Assembly (NCBI GenBank): GCA_938008575.1
Contig: CALLKB010000279.1
Span: 1-32,745, forward strand
DNA from: an uncultured Cytophagaceae bacterium
Lineage (GTDB): Bacteria; Bacteroidota; Bacteroidia; Cytophagales; Spirosomataceae
DNA: 32,745 nt
Direction: 5' to 3'
Shown here: positions 1 through 8,617 of the stretch, piece after piece
Layout: each line of letters begins with the position of its first letter
Position numbering within the stretch: position 1 is the first letter of the stretch
Notes under the pieces: generated by a model
Databases searched by the model: none
Seen by the model: only the letters and a program-made list of their open reading frames with translations
What the model was told of the DNA's origin: nothing
Translations under genes and position numbers: made by a program

Positions 1-852
1 TGTGCCCCCTTCGATTAAAATGGATTGGATTGCCTTCTCCTCGCAATAGCCCATGAATTTTTGCAAGTAATTTTCTGAGCCAAGCGCGATCCAATGTTTA
101 TTCCCCTCTGTTTTTGTCACATCATGCGTGAAAATGTATGTTGTGAATTCATCCTGCAACAAGGTAAGCTTCTCATCCATGCGCGCTTGCGGATCCAACA
201 CGAAACGCATAGGTGAATTACCCGGCCAAACGCGTGTTGTCAAACTTGGGTTATCTGCATTAGCCGTATTGACACCCACCAAAATGGCTTGATGTTCTGC
301 GCGTAAACGATGTACGAGCTGTTGGCTTATTGGATTTGAAAATTGGTTAGCATCCCCATTCGGATGTGCGATAAATTGGTCAGCAGAAGTCGCATACTTG
401 ACTGTAATGTAAGGTCTGCGATTTCGATGAAAATAGAAAAACCGACGATTAATCAATTCGCCCTTTTCTGCTAATACGCCCACATGAACTTCGATTCCTG
501 CGGCTTCAAGCTTAGTGACACCCTGTCCACCAACAAGTGGATTGGGGTCTAAATTACAAATGACTACGCGGGATACTTGATGCTTAATTAATAAGTCGGC
601 ACATGGAGGTGTTTTGCCCGTATGGCTACAAGGTTCCAAGCTAACATAAGCCGTAGCACCGCGTGCATCTTTGATATCTTTAAATGCGTTTACTTCGGCA
701 TGCGGACCACCATATTGAGCATGAAATCCTTCTCCTAGTAATACGTTATCTCGAACGACAACGCAGCCTACCCAGGGATTAGGAACAACAAACCCTCCAC
801 CTAGCTGGGCTAAGTCGAGGGCTCGTTGCATCCAAATTTCATCAGTCAACAT
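1..852 (-). CDS. ribD: Riboflavin biosynthesis protein RibD (deaminase/reductase), 3' end cut by window edge
   Basis: Bifunctional enzyme of riboflavin synthesis: it deaminates the pyrimidine product of GTP cyclohydrolase II and then reduces its ribosyl side chain. I translated this reading frame by hand. About 284 codons are visible and the gene runs off the left edge, so the last part of the reductase domain is missing. The N-terminal deaminase domain carries the zinc site: the GGPHAEVNAF segment (His51, Glu53) and PCSHTGKTPPC (Cys75, Cys84). The visible end reads IEGGT, typical of the reductase domain. The ATG at 852 lies inside the last codons of the upstream RND permease gene (11-base overlap), which suggests translational coupling. 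An in-frame ATG at 831 would cut off residues normally present before the first helix, so 852 is preferred. Confidence 0.93.
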   Translation of the reverse strand, partial: MLTDEIWMQRALDLAQLGGGFVVPNPWVGCVVVRDNVLLGEGFHAQYGGPHAEVNAFKDIKDARGATAYVSLEPCSHTGKTPPCADLLIKHQVSRVVICNLDPNPLVGGQGVTKLEAAGIEVHVGVLAEKGELINRRFFYFHRNRRPYITVKYATSADQFIAHPNGDANQFSNPISQQLVHRLRAEHQAILVGVNTANADNPSLTTRVWPGNSPMRFVLDPQARMDEKLTLLQDEFTTYIFTHDVTKTEGNKHWIALGSENYLQKFMGYCEEKAIQSILIEGGT

Positions 853-3800
853 GTGTCGTTTTTACATTGCGCGACATATAACTATAAATCGCAGGAATGA
901 CATAAAGGGTTAAGGTTGTTGAGAACAACATCCCACCTACTACGGCGATACCCATGGAAACGCGACTCGTTGATCCTGAACCTAATGCCAAGGCAATCGG
1001 TAAAATACCTAATATCGTACACAAAGAAGTCATGATAATAGGTCTGAAACGTGCCGTAGCTGCACTTTTTACGGCATCTAATTTAGTTAAACCGGTATCT
1101 TTCTTTTGGTTGGCAAATTCCACAATCAGGATACCATTTTTGGTTACCAAACCAATCAATACAATGATTCCAATTTGGGAGAAAATATTCAGCGTTTGAC
1201 TAAAATCCCATAATGATAACAAGGCTCCCGCTACCGCTAATGGTACCGTAAATAAGATAATAAATGGATCGATGAAGCTTTCGAACTGCGCCGAAAGGAT
1301 CAAGTAGATCAATAAAATCGCAAGGGCAAACGCAAACAATAAAGAGGAACTTGATTCTTTAAATTGCTTACTTTGTCCGTCATAGGCTGTCGAGAAGGAT
1401 TCGTCAAAAGTCTCTTTGGCCAATTTATCCATTTCATCCAATGCTTCTCCTAACGTTACTCCCTTTGCCATTTGGGCTGTTACAGTCGCTGCAGAATAGC
1501 GGTTGAAGCGGAATAATTGCGGCGGCGTACTTTGTTCCGTGATCTTAACCATGTTATCTAACTGAATCAAATCACCGCGGTTATTTTTAACATAAAGCGA
1601 TTTCAAGTCATTCACATCGTTTCGAAGAGATCGGTTAATTTGTCCGATCACCTGGTATTGTTTACCATCCATGATGAAGTAACCAAAACGTCTTCCAGAG
1701 AGTCCTAATTGCAAGGTTTGTGCTACATCTTGAATGGATACACCCAAGTTTTGGGCTTTCGCGCGGTCAATTTCTAAACGTAATTCCGGCTTCGTGAATT
1801 TTAAGTTAATATCCGAAACTTCGAATTTAGGGGAGTCGCGAACCTTCGCCATGAATTGCGGCATCATTTTCTTCAACTTCTCAAAGTTGGGTCCCTGAAC
1901 TACGAATGCCACCGGCAAACCTCCACCACCTCGTTGGCCCGTCTGTAAAGTTGGTTCCTGAATCACAATCGACTTCGCACCTGGGAATTTTTTAACCTTC
2001 GGTTGTAGTGCATCGACGATGGCTTGTTGGCTTCTGCGCGCATTCGAGTCGCTCAATAACACACGAATCATACCCGAATTCGAACCGGCATTACCAAATC
2101 CAGGGGACGTAATGGTATAAATCGCACTGCGTTCTTTTTCCGGAATTTCTTTCATGATGAATCGGGTGATTTCATCTGTGAAGTTCAACATATAATCAAA
2201 GGTTGCTCCTTCAGGTGCTGTAGCGCTAATACGCATTTGGCCTCGATCTTCTAAAGGCGCTAATTCAGATGGAATCGCACCTGTTTTGAATAAGGTATAA
2301 ATGACCCCAATTAATCCGATCATAACCACCCAAGCAACCCAACGAACGCGCAAAAATGCGTTTAATGAATTTTCGTAGGCTGTAGTCATCCAAACAAAAA
2401 AGGGCTCAGTCACATTGTAGAACCATGGTTTGCTATGTCCTCCTTTTAATAATTTGGAGCTAAGCATCGGCGTTAAGGTTAACGAAACGAATGCGGAAAT
2501 GATCACAGAACCGGCGACCACAATTCCGAATTCCCGGAATAATTGTCCTGTGATTCCTTGCAAGAAAATCACCGGTAAGAATACCGCGGCTAATGTAACT
2601 GTTGTTGAAATTACGGCAAAATAGATTTCTTTCGAACCTTCTAAGGCAGCTTCCCAAGGTGTTAAACCTTCCTCAATTTTCGTATAAATGTTTTCTAATA
2701 CCACAATCGCATCATCCACCACAAGACCGATGGACAGTACAATTCCGAGCAAGGTTAATACGTTTATCGAGAATCCTGCCAGATACATAAAGAAGAACAC
2801 ACCAATCAAGGAAACCGGAATGGCTGTCAATGGAATGATGGTCGAACGCCAATCCCGTAGGAATAAGAAGATGACAATCGTTACCAGTAAAATCGCTGTT
2901 AGAATGGTTTCCTCTACTTCTTCAATAGATTTGCGGACATATTTTGTGTTATCAAAACCTTCTTTCAAAATTACGTCGCTCGGAATCGTTGCTTGAATCT
3001 GTTTTAGTTTTTCATGAACTTGGTCAACGATTTCGATCTGGTTGGACCCCGGCTGCGGAATGACCGCGATGGAAATCATAGGAACCATGTCGCGTTTAAA
3101 GAATGTCTTTTCATTCTCAGGCGCAAGTTCTGCATTCCCTACATCCGAGAATTTAACGGAACGATCCCCTTCTTCGCGGATAATCAAGTTATTAAAGTCC
3201 TCCACCGAAGTCATACGACCTTGCGTCCGAACCGTTAATTCGGTATTGTTCCCTTCGATACTGCCGGATGGTAATTCGATGTTTTGCTTCGTTAACGCAC
3301 TAACAATATCAGGTGCTGTTAAGCGGAAAGATGCCAAACGCTCAGGGTCTATGTGCAAACGCATTGCGTATTTCTTTTCGCCCCACATTTGTACCGAACT
3401 TACGCCTGGAATGGTTTGAAGCTTTTCTTTGACATTACGTGTAGCAATCTCATTTAAGCTCAATAAATCACGTGTACTAGAATAGATATTTAAGTTGTAA
3501 ATCGGATTCGAATCTGCATCTGCCTTGGAAACTACGGGAGGATCCACATCTTTAGGCAATAAGGCCATGGAACGTGAAACGCGGTCACGTACGTCATTGG
3601 CTGCATCTTCAATATTGACAGCTAAGTCAAATTCTACGGTGATGTTTGAGCGACCATCCCGACTCGAGCTCGAAAGCGTTTTAATCCCGGCAATACCGTT
3701 GATGGATTCTTCCAAAGGCTCCGTAATTTGGGATTCGATGATGTCTGCGTTCGCACCGGTATAACTCGTTTGAACAGTTACGACAGGTGGGTCAACGGAA

Positions 3801-3916
3801 GGATATTCGCGGATTCCCAGGTAGGAATAGCCAATTAACCCAAATACGATAATCGTCACGGACATGACGATGGAAAGTACGGGTCGTTTAATGCTGATGT
3901 CGGATAAAGATGCCAT
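842..3916 (-). CDS. RND family multidrug efflux permease (AcrB/MexB-like)
   Basis: Inner-membrane proton-driven pump subunit, expected to work as a trimer with a periplasmic adaptor and a TolC-like outer-membrane channel. At 1024 residues it has full family length. The N-terminus (SIKRPVLSIVMSV) is the typical first membrane helix of this family. Two large periplasmic loops separate the membrane blocks. The proton relay is intact: Asp401-Asp402 in GLVVDDAIVVLENI (TM4) and Lys926 in GLVTKNGILIVEF (TM10). The likely adaptor is encoded upstream at 4957-6051, but a family 9 glycosyltransferase gene lies between the two. No outer-membrane channel gene is nearby. Sequence alone does not give the substrate; drugs, detergents or lipids are all possible. 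The 3' end overlaps ribD. Confidence 0.95.
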   Translation of the reverse strand: MASLSDISIKRPVLSIVMSVTIIVFGLIGYSYLGIREYPSVDPPVVTVQTSYTGANADIIESQITEPLEESINGIAGIKTLSSSSRDGRSNITVEFDLAVNIEDAANDVRDRVSRSMALLPKDVDPPVVSKADADSNPIYNLNIYSSTRDLLSLNEIATRNVKEKLQTIPGVSSVQMWGEKKYAMRLHIDPERLASFRLTAPDIVSALTKQNIELPSGSIEGNNTELTVRTQGRMTSVEDFNNLIIREEGDRSVKFSDVGNAELAPENEKTFFKRDMVPMISIAVIPQPGSNQIEIVDQVHEKLKQIQATIPSDVILKEGFDNTKYVRKSIEEVEETILTAILLVTIVIFLFLRDWRSTIIPLTAIPVSLIGVFFFMYLAGFSINVLTLLGIVLSIGLVVDDAIVVLENIYTKIEEGLTPWEAALEGSKEIYFAVISTTVTLAAVFLPVIFLQGITGQLFREFGIVVAGSVIISAFVSLTLTPMLSSKLLKGGHSKPWFYNVTEPFFVWMTTAYENSLNAFLRVRWVAWVVMIGLIGVIYTLFKTGAIPSELAPLEDRGQMRISATAPEGATFDYMLNFTDEITRFIMKEIPEKERSAIYTITSPGFGNAGSNSGMIRVLLSDSNARRSQQAIVDALQPKVKKFPGAKSIVIQEPTLQTGQRGGGGLPVAFVVQGPNFEKLKKMMPQFMAKVRDSPKFEVSDINLKFTKPELRLEIDRAKAQNLGVSIQDVAQTLQLGLSGRRFGYFIMDGKQYQVIGQINRSLRNDVNDLKSLYVKNNRGDLIQLDNMVKITEQSTPPQLFRFNRYSAATVTAQMAKGVTLGEALDEMDKLAKETFDESFSTAYDGQSKQFKESSSSLLFAFALAILLIYLILSAQFESFIDPFIILFTVPLAVAGALLSLWDFSQTLNIFSQIGIIVLIGLVTKNGILIVEFANQKKDTGLTKLDAVKSAATARFRPIIMTSLCTILGILPIALALGSGSTSRVSMGIAVVGGMLFSTTLTLYVIPAIYSYMSRNVKTTHVD

Positions 3917-3930
3917 AGGTTTAATAGGTT

Positions 3931-4950
3931 TTAGGCCAATTGCGTAGAAGGAATTGGTATTGTTTTAATGAGTTGTTGCCAAACGATATCTAGCGGAATT
4001 TCCGCTGATGAACCATTTGGGTAATGATAAATGCTTGCCCGGCCATGCTCGTATGCTCCCGAATAAGGCATGTGGTTTTTAAAGTTTTTAAATTCGCCAA
4101 GCAATATTAAGCCCGGGATTTCAAATGCATTTGCAATATGTGCTGGTCCGGAATCGATGCCGATAAAAAATAGTGCGCCTGAGATGATGTTCGCCATTTC
4201 GACAACACTCGTTTTGCCAACCATCGAAATGAATTTCGGATGATTAAATGCTAAGCCATCGGATGCCCCCACTTCAATGATTGAAATGTTATAATTTTCA
4301 ATCGCCTGGGTAATTAAGGCAATCCAATGTTGATCCTGCCACTCGCGGTCGGCACCATTGGATTTACGATGAATCACCCAATATTTCGCGGGTAAATCCA
4401 AAGCTTTTTGTTCTCCTAAATACAGTTTTGGCTGTTTTGATTCAAGGTAGGGGATATCACATAAGTCGAAAATACCCTTCAGTAGATTACCACGTTTGTA
4501 ATAATTATACTTGTTTAATCCGATTTTTTCTGCCTGATCATTGAAAAGTGAACGCTTGAAATAGGGATCAAAGCGTAATTCATTCATGTGCAAATTGTAA
4601 AAATGCGTGAATGGCGAAAGCTTGCTTAGCCAAGTGCTGGCTAACACAGAATTTTCTATGATCACTTGGTCAATGTAAGGATGATTTTCCAAAAGCCCCT
4701 TGTACAAATCTTTGACGATCCAAACGATGCGGGCCTTCGGATGTTTATTTCGCAAAGCAGCAATAATCGGTTCTGCGGCAACAATATCACCCAAATGCTC
4801 AGCCAATAAAATGCCAACGACGGGTTTTGAAATGCTTCCGATACGCATGCTTACATAGAGTTGGATATAGGAGATGCAAGCCGAAAACCAATAGCTTAGT
4901 TTTCGGAATTTGTATTCCCATAAAGACCGACTCATGTAGATGGACGCCAT
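3931..4950 (-). CDS. Glycosyltransferase family 9 (heptosyltransferase-like)
   Basis: Probable sugar transferase of the ADP-heptose:LPS heptosyltransferase superfamily (GT-B fold), acting on lipopolysaccharide core or a related envelope glycan at the inner membrane. The N-terminal domain has the family strand and loop GILLAEHLGD (Asp55). The C-terminal nucleotide-sugar domain has GIDSGPAHIANAF (Asp266 to His271). At 339 residues the length is normal. There are about 34 residues before the first Rossmann strand, rich in Trp, Tyr and basic residues; an in-frame ATG at 4848 would remove them, so the start is uncertain. The gene lies 6 bases after the RND adaptor gene and 14 bases before the permease gene, an odd position. 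The donor and acceptor sugars cannot be read from the sequence. Confidence 0.85.
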   Translation of the reverse strand: MASIYMSRSLWEYKFRKLSYWFSACISYIQLYVSMRIGSISKPVVGILLAEHLGDIVAAEPIIAALRNKHPKARIVWIVKDLYKGLLENHPYIDQVIIENSVLASTWLSKLSPFTHFYNLHMNELRFDPYFKRSLFNDQAEKIGLNKYNYYKRGNLLKGIFDLCDIPYLESKQPKLYLGEQKALDLPAKYWVIHRKSNGADREWQDQHWIALITQAIENYNISIIEVGASDGLAFNHPKFISMVGKTSVVEMANIISGALFFIGIDSGPAHIANAFEIPGLILLGEFKNFKNHMPYSGAYEHGRASIYHYPNGSSAEIPLDIVWQQLIKTIPIPSTQLA

Positions 4951-4956
4951 TTTTCT

Positions 4957-6051
4957 TTATTCTACCACTTCTTTGATTTCAACTTCGCCATCGGGTTTTA
5001 CTTGAATAACCCCATTGGTAATCAGCGTGTCGCCAATCGAAAGTCCAGAAAGAATTTCGACATTTTTCTCTCCACGATTTCCCAATTTCACTTTCACAGG
5101 AACTGATTTACCCTGCTTCACGATGAAAACTTTATTTCCAGATGCCTCAGGAATAATCGCTTCTGTAGGGATAAGAATTGCGCTGCCTTTTGATTTTAAA
5201 ATCAAGTTGATTTTAGCAAAAGCACCGGGAACCAATTGGTTGCCTGGATTTGCAGCTAATGCACGGATTTGAAGGGTTCTTGTTAATGGGTCGATTTTCG
5301 GGTCGATCGCATATACTTTCCCAATAAATGTTTTGTCTTCATTTTCCGTTTGGAATTCGACTGTGCTTCCATTGCGGATAGCTGTCGCGTATTTCGCAGG
5401 GATTGAGAATTCTATTTTCGCCGGGTTTGTATTGGTTAAGGTCGCGATTTTTGTCGTAGGGGAGATGTAACTTCCTAAACTGACATAGCGGAAACCAACT
5501 GTTCCCGAAAATGGTGCTTTTACCGTTGTCTTGATGATTTGGGCTTTCAAATCTTCGATATCTGCTTCAATTGTATTGACTGTATTAACTGCAATGTCGT
5601 ATTCCCTTTGGGAGATTGCCTCTCTTTGCAATAAGATTTTTTGACGCGCTTCATTGTCCTCTGCAAGTTTCTTATTGAAGCCTAATTTGCGTAAGCGAGC
5701 TTGCAAATCATCATCATTGATGCGGAAAAGCACAGTACCTTTTTGAACAACATCCCCTTCTTTAATATTCAATAAAATGATGCGGCCGGCAATTTCAGAG
5801 CGAATTTCTACTTCCTCATTTGCCAAAATACTTCCGGTCGAATTCACCATGTCGTCTAATCGAGTCGATTTCACCACAGATACAACCACAGCGGTTTTTC
5901 CGCCACCTTTTCCGCCCGGTCCGCCTTTTTCTTTTTTGGCATCCTCTTCAGGATTCTTAGAAATAGCCTGTTTGAGTTTCGGGTAAAATGCGAGTCCAAG
6001 GATCAAGGCAATGGATGCAAGCGAGACGATTGTTTTGGTAACTTTATTCAT
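4957..6051 (-). CDS. RND efflux periplasmic adaptor (HlyD/membrane fusion protein family)
   Basis: Periplasmic adaptor that links an RND pump to its outer-membrane channel. At 364 residues it shows an N-terminal hydrophobic anchor (residues about 8-25, no lipobox cysteine), a Gly/Lys-rich linker (GGPGGKGGGK), a first half-lipoyl segment (VEIRSEIAGRIILLNIKEGD), a helical hairpin (about 125-175), the second lipoyl half (TTVKAPFSGTVGFRYVSLG), a beta-barrel domain and a membrane-proximal domain ending in VKPDGEVEIKE. It is the likely partner of the permease at 842-3916, although the glycosyltransferase gene separates them. A 72-base gap separates it from the upstream Lrp gene, the largest gap in this nine-gene run, so a separate promoter is possible here. 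I see only a poor -7 element in it. Confidence 0.92.
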   Translation of the reverse strand: MNKVTKTIVSLASIALILGLAFYPKLKQAISKNPEEDAKKEKGGPGGKGGGKTAVVVSVVKSTRLDDMVNSTGSILANEEVEIRSEIAGRIILLNIKEGDVVQKGTVLFRINDDDLQARLRKLGFNKKLAEDNEARQKILLQREAISQREYDIAVNTVNTIEADIEDLKAQIIKTTVKAPFSGTVGFRYVSLGSYISPTTKIATLTNTNPAKIEFSIPAKYATAIRNGSTVEFQTENEDKTFIGKVYAIDPKIDPLTRTLQIRALAANPGNQLVPGAFAKINLILKSKGSAILIPTEAIIPEASGNKVFIVKQGKSVPVKVKLGNRGEKNVEILSGLSIGDTLITNGVIQVKPDGEVEIKEVVE

Positions 6052-6123
6052 GTGTTTTAAATTCGGTTTAGAAGGAGTTCAAATTACATATTTTTCGCAA
6101 TTTAGCTGTCCTAAATTGTAGGT

Positions 6124-6606
6124 TTATTGGGCTGTTTTATTGGTTAACCAAGGTAAAATTTGTTCGTTTTGGATTTGGTTCATGACAAAGTGGCTTTGCG
6201 CATTTCCAATGTTTTTAATGCTGGCTAATTTATGGAGGATAAAATTTCGATATTCATCCATATCGGAAACAACGATTTTTAAGAGAAAATCACTGTGTCC
6301 GGAAACGCAATAACATTCTTGAACTTCCACAAGTGACATGACATCCGTTTCAAATTGATTCAAATATTCTGCCGCATGCTCTTTCAATGAAATATCACAA
6401 AATACAGTCAGGGATTTGCCTAATTTATTCGGATTAATGGTTGCTTTGTAGCCTGTGATGACACCCTCTTTTTCCATGCGCTTGATTCGCTCATGTACCG
6501 GCGTTGCACTCATGCCCAATCGGGAAGCCATTTCTTTATTCGACATGAAGGCATCCTCATGTAAAAAAGCTAAAATTTGCTTATCAATATCATCAATTTT
6601 GGCCAT
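6124..6606 (-). CDS. Lrp/AsnC family transcriptional regulator
   Basis: DNA-binding regulator of the leucine-responsive family, usually controlling amino-acid metabolism by sensing a small ligand. The protein is about 160 residues: an N-terminal winged helix-turn-helix (MSNKEMASRLGMSATPVHER) followed by the RAM ligand-binding/oligomerisation domain (about residues 65-150). The open frame continues upstream to 6636, but family alignment begins at MAKIDDIDKQIL, so I place the start at the ATG at 6606. This start sits inside the last codons of gldH (14-base overlap), pointing to translational coupling. The effector and targets are unknown. It lies directly upstream of the RND efflux genes and could regulate them, but that is a guess from position only. 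Confidence 0.9.
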   Translation of the reverse strand: MAKIDDIDKQILAFLHEDAFMSNKEMASRLGMSATPVHERIKRMEKEGVITGYKATINPNKLGKSLTVFCDISLKEHAAEYLNQFETDVMSLVEVQECYCVSGHSDFLLKIVVSDMDEYRNFILHKLASIKNIGNAQSHFVMNQIQNEQILPWLTNKTAQ

Positions 6607-7081
6607 CGCTTGTTGGGGTTTCAATGATGGATGCACCTGCGGAAATAATGCCTTTAAGTGTATCAGTTCGCATGTATTGCTCTAAGCTTACTGCGTATTT
6701 TCCGGGCCGTGTGAATTTCAATCCTTTGAATAAGGTGTATTGATGACTGTACATATCACCCAAACCACTGCCTTTCGGTTTTCCTGTCTTTGCATCGTAG
6801 AAAAATGCTTCGGCAAAGGCGCGCTTGATAACAAAACCATCTGCATTGATGATTTTGGGAACAAAATAGAGGTTATAGTAAGGGTATTCGTTTGATTGGC
6901 GTAATGCTACGCGTACATCATAGGATTTGCTTGTGTCAGTCACCTGAAAATCAATCAAGATCTTGTTTTTTTGCAACCAACCTTGTTCCGAGAAGGAAAC
7001 GGTTTGATCGACCAAAGTGTCGTTTTGGCAAGCAAACGCGAACAAAGCCATCATGAAAAGAATAATGCGCTTGTAATACAT
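6593..7081 (-). CDS. gldH: GldH-like gliding motility lipoprotein
   Basis: Small envelope lipoprotein of the GldH family, required for gliding in studied Flavobacterium strains and linked to the T9SS/gliding machinery. The 162-residue protein has a lipoprotein signal peptide with the lipobox FAFAC (Cys18), followed by a beta-rich domain with family features such as YPYYNLYF and the GSGLGDMYSHQY segment. It lies 3 bases downstream of ricT, a pairing I recall from other Bacteroidota. Its last codons overlap the start of the Lrp-type regulator. Presence of the gene does not prove that the strain glides, since gldH homologues also occur in strains not known to glide. Confidence 0.82.
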   Translation of the reverse strand: MYYKRIILFMMALFAFACQNDTLVDQTVSFSEQGWLQKNKILIDFQVTDTSKSYDVRVALRQSNEYPYYNLYFVPKIINADGFVIKRAFAEAFFYDAKTGKPKGSGLGDMYSHQYTLFKGLKFTRPGKYAVSLEQYMRTDTLKGIISAGASIIETPTSDGQN

Positions 7082-7084
7082 GAC

Positions 7085-8596
7085 TTATTGTGCTGCTGGT
7101 CCCTCAGAAGAGCCTCCTTCACGCGGTGGGCGTGGTTTGAATTTCTTCTTAAACTTCTTCTTAAATGGCTTCGGTGTAACGTTTTCGCCGTCAGCTACGG
7201 GTGCTGTACCTTCCGACTTCGGCCCTTGTTCAGGTCTAGGTTTACGCTCTTGCTGTGGTCTTGGGCCACGATTCGTGTCGCCTTCTTTTGCTGGGCTAGC
7301 CGGTCTAGGTCCGCGATTCGCCTCACCTTCTTTAGCCTGACCAGCTGGTTTAGGGCCACGATTATCTGGACGTGGACCACGTGGGTTATCACGTCCTTCA
7401 GGTCTTGGTCCACGGTTTTCACGCGGTCCTCTGTTTTCAAAACGGTCACGGCCACCTCGGTTATTGCTTGCTTTGTTTGCAGGTTTCTTTCCGCCGTATT
7501 TCTTATCCATGCGCTCCAAATCAGAATTCAATTCTGAAAGCGATGGTTTTTCTGCTATTGGTGCATCTGGATTTAAATCTGAAAAGGATTCAGGAATAAT
7601 TCCCTGCTTATTCAATTCAATGATTTCTGCGACACGGTCGCAACTCACCGGAATCCAAATCGCTTCTTCTCCTACAATGCCAAACCACATCATGCGCTTG
7701 AAAATGTCGGTCTTTTGAAGAATGGCATCGCCTTTCTTCGTTTTTAAGCGACCTTCAATCGTAGGAATGCCTTTTAATGCATCCATGTAGGTCTCTAATT
7801 CATAGTTCAAGCAGCATTTTAAACGACCACATTGGCCACTTAATTTGACAGGATTCAACGATAAATTTTGGTAGCGAGCTGCTGAGGTTGTGACATTTTT
7901 GAAGTCGGTTAACCAGGTAGAACAACATAATTCGCGTCCACATACCCCAATACCCCCTAATCTTCCGGCCTCTTGACGCAAGGAAATTTGTTTCATTTCC
8001 ACACGTACTTTGAACTCCGTCGCTAAGAGTTTAATTAATTCCCGGAAATCGACACGATCGTCTGAGGAATAATAAAACACGGCTTTTGTGCCGTCCGACT
8101 GAAATTCCACGTCAGACAATTTCATGTTCAATTTTAAATCCCCGATGATTTGTCGGCCACGATACATCGTAGGCATATCGCGCGCAATCATTTGCTCGTG
8201 TTTTTCGAGGTCTTTATCGGTTGCAATTCGAACGATAGATTTTAAATTTTCATCGTCCTTAATGCTCTTTTTCAATAACTGTAAGCGAACTAATTCACCC
8301 TGAAGGGAAACGACTCCTAGATGAATGCCGGTGCTAGATTCAATCATCACAGCATCACCAGTGTGTAGTTCAAGTTTGTTTGCATTGCGGAAATATTCCT
8401 TGCGCCCCCCTTTGAACTTAACCTCTACGACATGGAAACGTTGAAACTGAGGCACGTCTAAGTCGGAAAGCCAATCAAAGACATTCATTTTATTGCAGCC
8501 GCCTGAGCCACAACCTCCATTGCTTTGACAACCTGCGACTTCTCCAGCTATTCCTTTGGATCCACATGACCCGGTTGAACACGATTTACATGCCAT
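7085..8596 (-). CDS. ricT: RicT/PSP1 domain protein with R/G/P-rich C-terminal tail
   Basis: Member of the PSP1/RicT (YaaT) family. In Bacillus, RicT is part of an iron-sulfur-containing complex affecting RNA processing; its role in Bacteroidota is not established. The N-terminus has six cysteines in the first 34 residues (3, 6, 11, 23, 29, 34). The PSP1 core (about 50-330) has the diagnostic cysteine motifs VCGRELCCSTW and QCGRLKCCLNY, consistent with cluster binding. From about residue 375 to 503 the protein changes to a disordered-looking basic tail with repeated NRGPRP units and a final lysine-rich block (KPFKKKFKKKFKPRPP). This tail suggests RNA or ribosome contact (inference). It lies between purD (21 bases upstream) and gldH (3 bases downstream). 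Confidence 0.9.
   Translation of the reverse strand: MACKSCSTGSCGSKGIAGEVAGCQSNGGCGSGGCNKMNVFDWLSDLDVPQFQRFHVVEVKFKGGRKEYFRNANKLELHTGDAVMIESSTGIHLGVVSLQGELVRLQLLKKSIKDDENLKSIVRIATDKDLEKHEQMIARDMPTMYRGRQIIGDLKLNMKLSDVEFQSDGTKAVFYYSSDDRVDFRELIKLLATEFKVRVEMKQISLRQEAGRLGGIGVCGRELCCSTWLTDFKNVTTSAARYQNLSLNPVKLSGQCGRLKCCLNYELETYMDALKGIPTIEGRLKTKKGDAILQKTDIFKRMMWFGIVGEEAIWIPVSCDRVAEIIELNKQGIIPESFSDLNPDAPIAEKPSLSELNSDLERMDKKYGGKKPANKASNNRGGRDRFENRGPRENRGPRPEGRDNPRGPRPDNRGPKPAGQAKEGEANRGPRPASPAKEGDTNRGPRPQQERKPRPEQGPKSEGTAPVADGENVTPKPFKKKFKKKFKPRPPREGGSSEGPAAQ
7215..7470 (-). repeat. Degenerate NRGPRP-type repeats in the ricT tail
   Basis: This stretch of the ricT gene encodes several irregular copies of a short N/D-R-G-P-R/K-P unit separated by linkers such as EGRDNP and AKEGEA/AKEGDT. 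The two AKEG(E/D) linker copies, each followed by NRGPRP, look like a recent internal duplication. Arginine/glycine/proline-rich tails of this kind commonly bind RNA, but no structured domain is visible here. The boundaries are approximate. Confidence 0.7.
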
Positions 8597-8617
8597 AATA
8601 TATGCTTGATTAGCGAA

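Noticed and set aside
3042..3419. Plus-strand open frame of 125 codons inside the RND permease gene
   Set aside because: It lies fully opposite a well-conserved gene and shows no recognisable domain.
6052..6123. Promoter for the RND adaptor in the gap after the Lrp gene
   Set aside because: The best candidate (TAATTTG on the minus strand) deviates from the -7 consensus in spacing and has no good -33, so I do not list it as a feature.
6971..7537. Plus-strand open frame of 188 codons opposite ricT/gldH
   Set aside because: It is antisense to the low-complexity R/G/P tail of ricT; the Trp/Phe/Ser-rich translation is typical of such shadows.
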